Source: Candidatus Komeilibacteria bacterium
Lineage (GTDB): Bacteria > Patescibacteriota > Patescibacteriia > UBA1558 > 2-01-FULL-52-15
Assembly (NCBI GenBank): GCA_016204595.1
Contig: JACQKJ010000011.1
Span: forward strand, 1-6,106
Length of the DNA stretch: 6,106 nucleotides
Direction of reading: 5' to 3'
Shown: piece by piece, positions 1-5,277 of the stretch
How the letters are laid out: each line of letters begins with the position of its first letter
Numbering within the stretch: position 1 is the first letter of the stretch
The notes under the pieces: model-generated
The model's input: the letters and a program-made list of their open reading frames with translations, nothing else
Told to the model about the DNA's origin: nothing
Databases searched by the model: none
Program-made: the position numbers and the translations under genes

Positions 1-23
1 AACTTTTCACTTTTAACTTTCTT

Positions 24-320
24 ATGCCCTTCACACACCTTTCAGATCTGCTTGGGAAAAGCGTCCGCAAAAAAGGACTGTCTTCGCAAGTGGAAGCGGC
101 TATGATCTTGGAATTGTTCCAGCAGAAAGCCAAAGAACTGTTCGACGCGTCTCTGCTTCCGTCCATGCGGCCGCTCTACGTGAAAGACCGGGTGCTGACA
201 ATTGCGGTCCTCTCGCCTGTGCTGGCTCAGGAAATCAAATTACACGAACCCGCGATCATCGAGTACATCAATGCCAAAGCCGGCGGGAAAGCCGTAGAGC
301 ATATTCGGTTTCTCTCGTAA
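24..320 (+). CDS. DUF721 / DciA-like protein
   Basis: A 98-residue protein resembling the DUF721/DciA family. Members of that family that have been studied help load the replicative helicase DnaB; others are known only as putative nucleic-acid-binding proteins. The sequence shows a helical N-terminus (about residues 5-40), then the family's compact core: RPLYVKDRVLTIAVLSP (49-65), an amphipathic helix AQEIKLHEPAIIEYIN (68-83), and a closing strand VEHIRFLS at the extreme C-terminus, where DUF721 proteins usually end. It is short, consisting of little more than the core domain. The ATG at 24 is the only sensible start. The 23 bases before it are pyrimidine-rich with no Shine-Dalgarno sequence, and the promoter lies outside the window. 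The family call is fairly secure. The helicase-loading role is inferred from relatives, so no gene symbol is given. Confidence 0.75.
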   Translation: MPFTHLSDLLGKSVRKKGLSSQVEAAMILELFQQKAKELFDASLLPSMRPLYVKDRVLTIAVLSPVLAQEIKLHEPAIIEYINAKAGGKAVEHIRFLS

Positions 321-343
321 TTAAATATACCCGCAGAAAACCC

Positions 344-367
344 GTCGTCTACTGGAGGACTATTTTT
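344..367 (+). terminator. Weak candidate terminator after the DUF721 gene
   Basis: An imperfect hairpin (GTC 344-346 with GAC 358-360, then a G-G mismatch and a short inner stem) is followed by TATTTTT at 361-367. It lies 23 bases after the DUF721 stop codon, in the right place for a plus-strand terminator. The stem is short and contains a mismatch and a wobble pair, so it may not function. Confidence 0.28.
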
Positions 368-370
368 ATT

Positions 371-413
371 AAAAAAAGAGAGCCCTTAACGCTTCCGGTA
401 AAGGAAGGGGCTC
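371..413 (-). terminator. Intrinsic terminator of the 444-935 gene
   Basis: Read on the minus strand, GAGCCC (413-408) pairs with GGGCTC (385-380). An inner stem CTTCC/GGAAG (407-403 with 396-392) encloses a six-base loop, and 386-391 forms a one-sided six-base bulge. Seven T residues follow (A7 at 371-377 on the plus strand). This is a standard rho-independent terminator located 31 bases past the stop codon at 444. On the plus strand the hairpin is not followed by a T tract, so it should act in the minus direction only. Confidence 0.8.
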
Positions 414-418
414 GTACG

Positions 419-432
419 GAGACCGAGGTCTC
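419..432. repeat. Perfect 6-bp inverted repeat in a 3' UTR
   Basis: GAGACCGAGGTCTC is a perfect inverted repeat with 6-base arms and a 2-base centre. In RNA it would more likely fold as a 5-bp stem with a four-base loop. It lies between the stop codon of the 444-935 gene and that gene's terminator, so the minus-strand transcript would carry two consecutive hairpins. It could protect the 3' end or could be chance. Confidence 0.45.
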
Positions 433-443
433 GAAGGAGGCTG

Positions 444-935
444 TTACAGGACGACCTCGTCATGCAACCAGATCTCATCGCTGTATAGCAGACTCTTGTC
501 GCGCTCCGACTGTGTCGGGTTGAGTTTGTGCGGCATGGCGGAGGAGCTGCGATTACCGGATGGAGGACCGCTGCTCTTGTCCGACCATCTATTTCGTCGG
601 AGAATGCGAATCATTCGGATTGCCAGGTAGAGCAGGTTCCCAGTCAGGTACAGGGTTGCGGTTACAGCTGGCCCGATAATCCACCACCGTCCTCCGAAAA
701 AGCCGGGATGCATACCGCTCATCAGCCACGTTGGCATGCTGCCGACGCCGACCCAGAAGCTAGTCCAGAACATGAAGGCGATATCGTCGATATTGAGCCT
801 GGAGCGCTGTAACTTCTCCATGAAGCCGAAGCCGAAGAACAAAGCGAATGGCCATGCGACGAAGAGAGGAGCGCAGAGGTTCCCAACGAAGCTCATGAAG
901 AAAAACAAGACGGCGACCAAAACGTACACTTTCAT
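444..935 (-). CDS. Membrane protein of unknown function
   Basis: A 163-residue protein that I do not recognise. A long hydrophobic N-terminal stretch (about residues 2-38, rich in Phe and broken by Pro) could be one long or two short membrane segments. Two more likely helices lie at about 50-71 and 84-108. The arginine-rich stretch RMIRILRRNR (107-116) directly follows the last helix, which by the positive-inside rule places the roughly 50-residue polar tail (114-163) in the cytoplasm. The tail is Ser/Pro-rich and then acidic, and looks disordered. The ATG at 935 is well supported: AGGAGG at 946-941 lies five bases upstream, the strongest ribosome site on this side of the window. The gene stands alone, with its own terminator at 371-413, and is divergent from the pheST operon. 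I see no enzyme motif. Gene reality is well supported by start, RBS and terminator; function is unknown. Confidence 0.78.
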   Translation of the reverse strand: MKVYVLVAVLFFFMSFVGNLCAPLFVAWPFALFFGFGFMEKLQRSRLNIDDIAFMFWTSFWVGVGSMPTWLMSGMHPGFFGGRWWIIGPAVTATLYLTGNLLYLAIRMIRILRRNRWSDKSSGPPSGNRSSSAMPHKLNPTQSERDKSLLYSDEIWLHDEVVL

Positions 936-940
936 GATCT

Positions 941-946
941 CCTCCT
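941..946 (-). promoter_or_regulatory. Shine-Dalgarno AGGAGG of the 444-935 gene
   Basis: On the minus strand AGGAGG occupies 946-941, with five bases before the ATG at 935. It fixes the start of the membrane protein gene and contrasts with the plus-strand genes, none of which has such a site. Confidence 0.8.
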
Positions 947-998
947 GGCCAAAGGCCGATGAATCGAGCGTTGTATTTCAGAGAGCAAGGCCAAAAAA

Positions 999-1013
999 TG
1001 TCAATTTTTGACA
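999..1013. promoter_or_regulatory. Palindrome TGTCAA-TTT-TTGACA, possible operator
   Basis: TGTCAA (999-1004) and TTGACA (1008-1013) are perfect inverted arms around TTT. The palindrome lies in the divergent control region, about 60 bases upstream of the 444-935 start. It could be an operator or simply two opposed -35-like hexamers. On the minus strand the TTGACA has only a weak -10 candidate, TGAAAT (980-975), at an 18-bp spacing. On the plus strand I find no matching -10. Confidence 0.35.
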
Positions 1014-1081
1014 ACACTACGTGATTTGTCCTTGTTAACCTATGTGAGTGAACAAAACGCCTTTTTTGACGTTGAGAAAGC

Positions 1082-1110
1082 ATTACATCATTTATTATAT
1101 CTCCTGTCAA
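1082..1110 (-). promoter_or_regulatory. Candidate promoter for the 444-935 gene
   Basis: On the minus strand a perfect TTGACA (1110-1105) is followed after exactly 17 bp by TGTAAT (1087-1082), preceded by TGA as in an extended -10 element. It would give an RNA starting near 1075 with a leader of about 140 bases. A perfect TATAAT also lies on this strand at 1099-1094, with only a poor -35 (CTGAAA, 18-bp spacing). Either or both may be used. Confidence 0.4.
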
Positions 1111-1133
1111 TAGCCAATTTCAGAGCGAGATAA

Positions 1134-1162
1134 TTGCCTATCTATGCTAATATCGGTATAAT
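1134..1162 (+). promoter_or_regulatory. Promoter of the membrane protein-pheS-pheT operon
   Basis: TTGCCT (1134-1139, four of six matches to TTGACA) is separated by exactly 17 bp from a perfect TATAAT (1157-1162). RNA would start around 1168-1170, only a few bases before the ATG at 1173. The TTG of this -35 box could be read as an upstream start codon in frame with the gene, but the promoter would then lie inside the coding region, so the ATG at 1173 is preferred. Nothing resembling a T-box or a leader peptide fits between promoter and gene. Confidence 0.6.
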
Positions 1163-1172
1163 CCATAACGCA

Positions 1173-1568
1173 ATGTCAGTTCGCGGCCACATTTTATTCA
1201 TGCTCATGGCCACGCTTATCGCGTGGATCGCCTGGCTCATGGTACTCATCAACGTGAACCCGACAATGGCCGCATGGTGGGGGTTTACCCTTTTTTACGT
1301 GACATTTTTTTTATCATTGTTCGGATCATTCACCACGCTGGGATTCGTATTCCGCTCGCTCTTTCTTATCCGGCGTAAAACAACGCAGTACAAGATCACA
1401 ACATCCCTGCGTCAGGCGTTTCTGTGGTCAGCTGCGCTTATCATTGCCTTGGGGCTGCAGGGGCAACGGCTGTTGTCGTGGTGGATCTTCGCCATCATAT
1501 TGATCGTATTCGCGTTGATCGAATTTTTCGTCGTCAGCGTTCGCAATGCTTCCGAACAAATTGAATGA
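1173..1568 (+). CDS. Four-helix membrane protein upstream of pheS
   Basis: A 131-residue hydrophobic protein, unrecognised. Four membrane segments are likely at about residues 5-27, 33-60, 81-100 and 101-122. A basic loop between helices 2 and 3 (RRK at 67-69 and nearby Lys/Arg) suggests that loop faces the cytoplasm, and both termini would then also be cytoplasmic. No catalytic or transporter signature is visible, and the short loops leave little room for a soluble domain. The ATG at 1173 is chosen over the in-frame TTG at 1134, which coincides with the -35 box of a good promoter. With that start the mRNA is nearly or fully leaderless and has no Shine-Dalgarno sequence. The stop codon lies one base before the pheS ATG, so the gene heads the pheST operon. 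Whether it has any link to aminoacylation cannot be told from sequence. Confidence 0.75.
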   Translation: MSVRGHILFMLMATLIAWIAWLMVLINVNPTMAAWWGFTLFYVTFFLSLFGSFTTLGFVFRSLFLIRRKTTQYKITTSLRQAFLWSAALIIALGLQGQRLLSWWIFAIILIVFALIEFFVVSVRNASEQIE

Positions 1569-1569
1569 T

Positions 1570-2574
1570 ATGCAGGACAAACTCGAACAGATCAAAAAAG
1601 AATTCATCGAATCCATTCATCGGATGACGAACCGCGCCGGCTTGGAGGAGCTGGTGACGAAGTATGTGGGAAGAAAGGGCATTCTTACGCAGGCGATGCG
1701 CCAGGTCAAGGAGATCGCTCACGAGGAGCGTCCCCGCATCGGCAAACTTGCCAACGACATCAGGGAAGAGGTGGAGCGCATGGTCAAAACCGCCCGGCAG
1801 AAATTCGGCGATACTGCTGAGGCTGTTGTTTTTGACGCGACCGTACCGGGCGAGCGCAAAAACCTCGGTCATGTGCATCCGCTGACGATTATCCAGTACC
1901 AACTCGAAGATATTTTCCGGCAGATGGGTTTTATGGTGCTTGACGGACCCGAAGTTGAATCTGAATATTATAATTTCACGGCGCTCAATATTCCGGCTGA
2001 TCATCCGGCGCGCGACACGCAGGATACGTTCTGGCTCCGGGATGGCAATCTGCTCCGCACGCACACATCGCCCGTGCAGGTGCGCGCTTTGCAAAAGCAC
2101 GGCGCCCCGTTCCGTGGGATCGTGCCGGGCCGCGTGTTCCGCTATGAGGCGACTGATGCGTCGCATGAGCACACGTTCCACCAGATGGAAGGGCTCATGG
2201 TCGATCGCGATATTTCCATCGGCAATCTTGTGGCGGTCATGAAAGCGCTCCTGCAGAATATTTTTAATACGACAGTGGATGTGCGGCTTCGCCCCGGTTT
2301 TTTCCCGTTCGTGGAGCCGGGTTTTGAATTGGATATCAAGTGCCTTATCTGTCACGGCACCGGTTGCCCGGTCTGCAAACGAACCGGCTGGGTGGAGTTG
2401 ATCCCCTGCGGCCTGGTGCATCCGGCAGTGCTTCGTGCCGGCAACGTCGATCCCGAGATCTTTTCCGGTTTTGCTTTCGGACTGGGATTATCGAGACTGG
2501 TTATGATGAAGTACGGCATTGACGACATCCGCCTGCTCATGTCCGGCGATCTGCGATTTATCAATCAATTCTAG
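1570..2574 (+). CDS. pheS: Phenylalanyl-tRNA synthetase alpha subunit
   Basis: The catalytic subunit of the cytoplasmic alpha2-beta2 enzyme that attaches phenylalanine to tRNA-Phe. With the start at 1570 it has 334 residues, close to the usual length (about 327 in E. coli). The N-terminal helical arm covers about 1-75. The class II core shows GPEVESEYYNFTALN (126-140), THTSPVQVR (164-172), motif 2 RVFRYE (188-193) with FHQMEG (203-208), FFPFVEP (about 244-250), and motif 3 GFAFGLGLSRL (300-310). Its invariant Arg and the Ala at 302, which shapes the phenylalanine pocket, are both present. A four-cysteine insertion (Cys258, 261, 266, 269) likely binds zinc. An in-frame ATG at 1546 would add eight residues and overlap the upstream gene by 23 bp. 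I prefer 1570 because the family N-terminus begins there and it leaves a one-base gap. Neither start has a Shine-Dalgarno sequence, so coupling to the upstream gene is likely. Confidence 0.97.
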   Translation: MQDKLEQIKKEFIESIHRMTNRAGLEELVTKYVGRKGILTQAMRQVKEIAHEERPRIGKLANDIREEVERMVKTARQKFGDTAEAVVFDATVPGERKNLGHVHPLTIIQYQLEDIFRQMGFMVLDGPEVESEYYNFTALNIPADHPARDTQDTFWLRDGNLLRTHTSPVQVRALQKHGAPFRGIVPGRVFRYEATDASHEHTFHQMEGLMVDRDISIGNLVAVMKALLQNIFNTTVDVRLRPGFFPFVEPGFELDIKCLICHGTGCPVCKRTGWVELIPCGLVHPAVLRAGNVDPEIFSGFAFGLGLSRLVMMKYGIDDIRLLMSGDLRFINQF

Positions 2575-2577
2575 ACA

Positions 2578-5019
2578 ATGCTGCTTTCCCTCAACTTCAT
2601 CAAACAATACGTAAAGCTGCCGGACGTGAAGCCTGCCGATGTCGCGCTGGCGCTTACTATGTCGACCGTGGAGGTCGAGAGCATTACTGATCAGGCTGCA
2701 CATCTGGAAGGTATCGTGGTCGGACGGGTGCTGGAGATCGTGAAGCATCCGCAGGCCGATCGTTTGTGGATATGTCGCGTCGACGTGAAGAGCGAGGAGC
2801 TGCAGGTTATTTGCGGCGGCAGTAATCTGAGCAAGGGAATGTATGTTGCGGTTGCCAAAGTGGGAAGCAAGGTCCGTTGGCACGGCAAGGGCGAGCCGAT
2901 CGTTTTGGAAGCGGCTAAGATACGGGGTGTGGAATCGCACGGCATGATCGCGTCGTCAAATGAGATCGGGCTTGCGAACCTGTTTCCCGCAGGTGATGAT
3001 CATGAAATTCTCGACTTGTCCCCTTACCGTGTGCGGGTGGGCGATCCGCTCTCGAAAGCCTTGGGGCTTTCGGACACTATTTTTGAAATTGACAACAAGT
3101 CGATGACGCACCGGCCTGACCTGTGGGGGCAATATGGTTTGGCACGTGAACTTGCGGCCATTTACGACACAAAGCTGAAGCCCATGAAGAGCGCTCCGAT
3201 TCCTGAACTTGAAGGCCCGCAGCTGCAGCTTTCGCTGACCGTGAAAGACGCCAAACTCTGCCCGCGCTATGCCGCGCTTATCCTTGATAACGTGATTGTC
3301 GGCCCCTCTCCCTGGTGGCTACGCCGCGACCTGGAAGCTGCAGGCATCCATTCGGTGAATGTCATCGTTGATTGTACCAATTACGTGATGTTGGTTCTTG
3401 GTCAGCCTCTACACGCGTTCGATTATCAATCAGTGCCGCATCAGGCGATAACGGTGGAACCGGCAGGCGAAAAAATTTCATTCGCGGCGTTGAACGGCAA
3501 GACATACGAACTTCCGCCTGAAACGCTTTGTATCAAGGACGGCGCACAGACGCTCGCGATAGCCGGCATCATCGGCGGTACTGAGAGCTTGATCACCGAC
3601 AAAACAAAAACAATTGTGATCGAATCGGCGCATTTCAATGCTTCGGCGATCCGCAAAACAGAGATGGCGTTGGGGTTGCGCACCGAGGCGTCCAGCAGAT
3701 TTGAAAAAAAACTCGACCCAGTTCTGGTACCGCAAGCGCTCGGCATGGTCGTGGAGCTTATCCGGCAGCTCGCCCCCGGAACGCAGGTGGCAAGCAGGGT
3801 CTATGAGGTCGATCACCGTTCTCCGGAGCGCCCGGTCATTCAGATCGAGAAAAAATTCCTGGACAAACGCCTCGGGACCGAGCTTGATTCGAAAGAAGTG
3901 GTTTCCATTCTGAAACGCTTGTCGTTCGAGGTGGGTGTAAAACGCGGGACGTATACGGTGACGGTTCCTTCTTTCCGCGCGCGCGATGTGGTAGCGCCGG
4001 AAGACCTTGTTGAAGAGGTGGCGCGCATTCACGGTTATAATGCTATTCCTTGGGCGTTGCCGACGGTGACGCTCGCGCAGCCGGCGCGAATGCTGGCATC
4101 ACGGGTTGAGCGCGAGATGAAAATCGCACTCACCGGAGACTTCGGGTATAGCGAGATCTACACCTATTCGTTCGCGGATATGCTCTGGTCAGACACCCTT
4201 GGTTTTAATCGCAATCGCCTGACCGTTGCTAACGCGCTGACGCCTGAGCATCAGTACCTTCGTTCGTCTCTGTTGCCCTCGCTCATCGCGCGCGCGGTCG
4301 ATAATCTGCGCTGGTATCCTTCGTTCAAACTTTTCGAGCTTGGCCGCGTGTTTTCCAAACAGGCTGGCGAGTTCGCTACGGACGCATCGAACACGTCATT
4401 TTTGCCGAGCCAGCCGATCATGCTCGCTGGCGTCGTCGTTGCGCCGAAACAGGAGCTTGAGACCGCCTACGCGTCGGTGAAAGGGGAGGCAACGGAACTG
4501 CTGCGTATCTTGAACATTGCCGTATCGTTCAAAGAATCAAAACAATATGGGTTTGCGTCGCCGTGTTTTGAGGTTCGGACACAGAGCGGATCCGTAGGTT
4601 TTTTTGGCGTTGTGAAACCGGAGATCGCGGGCAACGATTTTAAAAATAAGGCGGTTCTCTGGTGGGAGCTGCAGTTCGGCGAATTGGTGAAGTTTGCGGA
4701 CTTCTCGAAGACCTATGAGCCGCTTCTCAAGTTTCCGTCGATAATACGCGACATTTCTATACTAGTTGATACCAAGACGACCTGGGCCGCGATCGACAAA
4801 TCGCTTCAGAACGTCTCGCCGTTGGTCCGCAGTATCGAACTTTTTGACGTGTATTCTTTCAGCAAGGCCACTAAGGAGAGTATGGGAAGTAAAAAATCGG
4901 TGGCGTTCAGCATCACGTTCGTATCAGATGAACGCACGCTCGCATCCAAGGAAGTCGATGTCGTTATCGATAAGATCAAAAAGATCCTGGCAGACAAGTT
5001 CGAAGCCATTGTACGCTAG
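2578..5019 (+). CDS. pheT: Phenylalanyl-tRNA synthetase beta subunit
   Basis: The beta subunit of phenylalanyl-tRNA synthetase. It pairs with PheS, binds tRNA-Phe and removes mischarged tyrosine. At 813 residues it is full length (E. coli about 795). Domains in order: an N-terminal segment; an OB-fold tRNA-binding (EMAP-II-like) domain at about 40-150 with HPQADRL (57-63); the B3/B4 editing domain at about 213-395, with QPLHAFDY (276-283), AIAGIIGG (327-334), IES (348-350) and LRTEASSRFE (367-376) in the expected order; B5 at about 418-490 ending in EDLVEEVARIHGYNAIP; a catalytic-like domain at about 500-700; and the C-terminal anticodon-binding FDX-ACB domain from about 718, starting FPSIIRDISI. 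The editing residues look intact. The ATG at 2578 lies three bases after the pheS stop with no Shine-Dalgarno sequence, implying translational coupling. The protein ends with the usual family C-terminus at TAG 5017-5019. Confidence 0.98.
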   Translation: MLLSLNFIKQYVKLPDVKPADVALALTMSTVEVESITDQAAHLEGIVVGRVLEIVKHPQADRLWICRVDVKSEELQVICGGSNLSKGMYVAVAKVGSKVRWHGKGEPIVLEAAKIRGVESHGMIASSNEIGLANLFPAGDDHEILDLSPYRVRVGDPLSKALGLSDTIFEIDNKSMTHRPDLWGQYGLARELAAIYDTKLKPMKSAPIPELEGPQLQLSLTVKDAKLCPRYAALILDNVIVGPSPWWLRRDLEAAGIHSVNVIVDCTNYVMLVLGQPLHAFDYQSVPHQAITVEPAGEKISFAALNGKTYELPPETLCIKDGAQTLAIAGIIGGTESLITDKTKTIVIESAHFNASAIRKTEMALGLRTEASSRFEKKLDPVLVPQALGMVVELIRQLAPGTQVASRVYEVDHRSPERPVIQIEKKFLDKRLGTELDSKEVVSILKRLSFEVGVKRGTYTVTVPSFRARDVVAPEDLVEEVARIHGYNAIPWALPTVTLAQPARMLASRVEREMKIALTGDFGYSEIYTYSFADMLWSDTLGFNRNRLTVANALTPEHQYLRSSLLPSLIARAVDNLRWYPSFKLFELGRVFSKQAGEFATDASNTSFLPSQPIMLAGVVVAPKQELETAYASVKGEATELLRILNIAVSFKESKQYGFASPCFEVRTQSGSVGFFGVVKPEIAGNDFKNKAVLWWELQFGELVKFADFSKTYEPLLKFPSIIRDISILVDTKTTWAAIDKSLQNVSPLVRSIELFDVYSFSKATKESMGSKKSVAFSITFVSDERTLASKEVDVVIDKIKKILADKFEAIVR

Positions 5020-5021
5020 AT

Positions 5022-5147
5022 AGCAAAACACCCTCCCCGTCGGAAGCGATCGATTGTGTCGATCCTAACGCGCCCAAGGGACCTGCGCCCGACTTCTTCT
5101 ACCGGGAGTATTTCTGGTACGAGAAGCTCACCACGATCAACACCTGA
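5022..5147 (+). pseudogene. Coding-like 41-codon frame with no start codon
   Basis: Directly after the pheT stop, the frame beginning AGC at 5022 runs 41 codons to TGA at 5145-5147. The second half translates as PDFFYREYFWYEKLTTINT, and nearly all third positions there are C or G (TTC, TAC, GAG, AAG, ATC, AAC), the pattern of real coding DNA here. A terminator follows 19 bases after the stop. Yet no ATG, GTG or TTG exists in this frame between the stop at 4971 and 5145. The bases at 5020-5024 are ATAGC; one extra G would make ATG AGC and give a clean 42-residue gene starting right after pheT. The options are a small gene inactivated by a one-base deletion at its start, a sequencing error, a non-standard start, or chance. 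I do not recognise the peptide. Confidence 0.38.
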
Positions 5148-5166
5148 CGGCTCACCACCGTCCAAG

Positions 5167-5210
5167 AGCCCTGCGGGGAGACAGAATGTCGTCTCTCCCG
5201 GGGCTTTTTC
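5167..5210 (+). terminator. Intrinsic terminator of the pheST operon
   Basis: AGCCC (5167-5171) pairs with GGGCT (5201-5205). After a two-base bulge, CGGG (5174-5177) pairs with CCCG (5197-5200) and GAGAC (5178-5182) with GTCTC (5191-5195), closing an eight-base loop. The T run at 5205-5209 follows at once, and a second T5 lies at 5212-5216. It is a strong rho-independent terminator ending the plus-strand operon about 150 bases past pheT. Confidence 0.85.
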
Positions 5211-5218
5211 ATTTTTGC

Positions 5219-5262
5219 AAAAAAAAGAAGAGGCCCCGTTCGCTTTCGCTCGTAGGGGCCTC
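5219..5262 (-). terminator. Intrinsic terminator of the J-domain gene
   Basis: On the minus strand GAGGCCCC (5262-5255) and GGGGCCTC (5237-5230) form a perfect 8-bp stem. Inside it, GC-GAAA-GC offers a GNRA-type tetraloop. TTC and then eight T residues follow (A8 at 5219-5226 on the plus strand). It lies 15 bases past the stop of the J-domain gene and faces the pheST terminator, the two T tracts being only about nine bases apart. Confidence 0.88.
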
Positions 5263-5277
5263 GAGATTGGAGACAGA

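Noticed and set aside
760..1110. Minus-strand frame of 116 codons starting from TTG at 1110
   Set aside because: The start is the TTGACA promoter hexamer, the second half overlaps the membrane protein gene in another frame, and the translation shows no domain.
1163..1172. T-box, attenuator or leader peptide controlling pheST
   Set aside because: Only about ten bases separate the -10 box from the first ATG, leaving no room for a leader structure; none is seen before pheS either.
1534..2421. Long open frame (295 codons) on the minus strand inside pheS
   Set aside because: It lies wholly antisense to a clear pheS, its translation is rich in His and Arg with no recognisable domain, and it has no promoter or ribosome site; a by-product of codon bias.
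4978..4983. Possible slippery site (C AAA AAG) near the end of pheT for a -1 shift into the start-less coding frame
   Set aside because: Slipping there would destroy the conserved final helix of PheT, the heptamer is not ideal, and I see no stimulatory hairpin or internal Shine-Dalgarno. Kept only as a remote explanation of the 5022-5147 frame.
2578..5019. Stop-codon reassignment (UGA as glycine, as in some CPR lineages)
   Set aside because: TGA serves as a sensible stop for the four-helix membrane protein and for the J-domain gene, and no conserved position in PheS or PheT needs UGA decoding.
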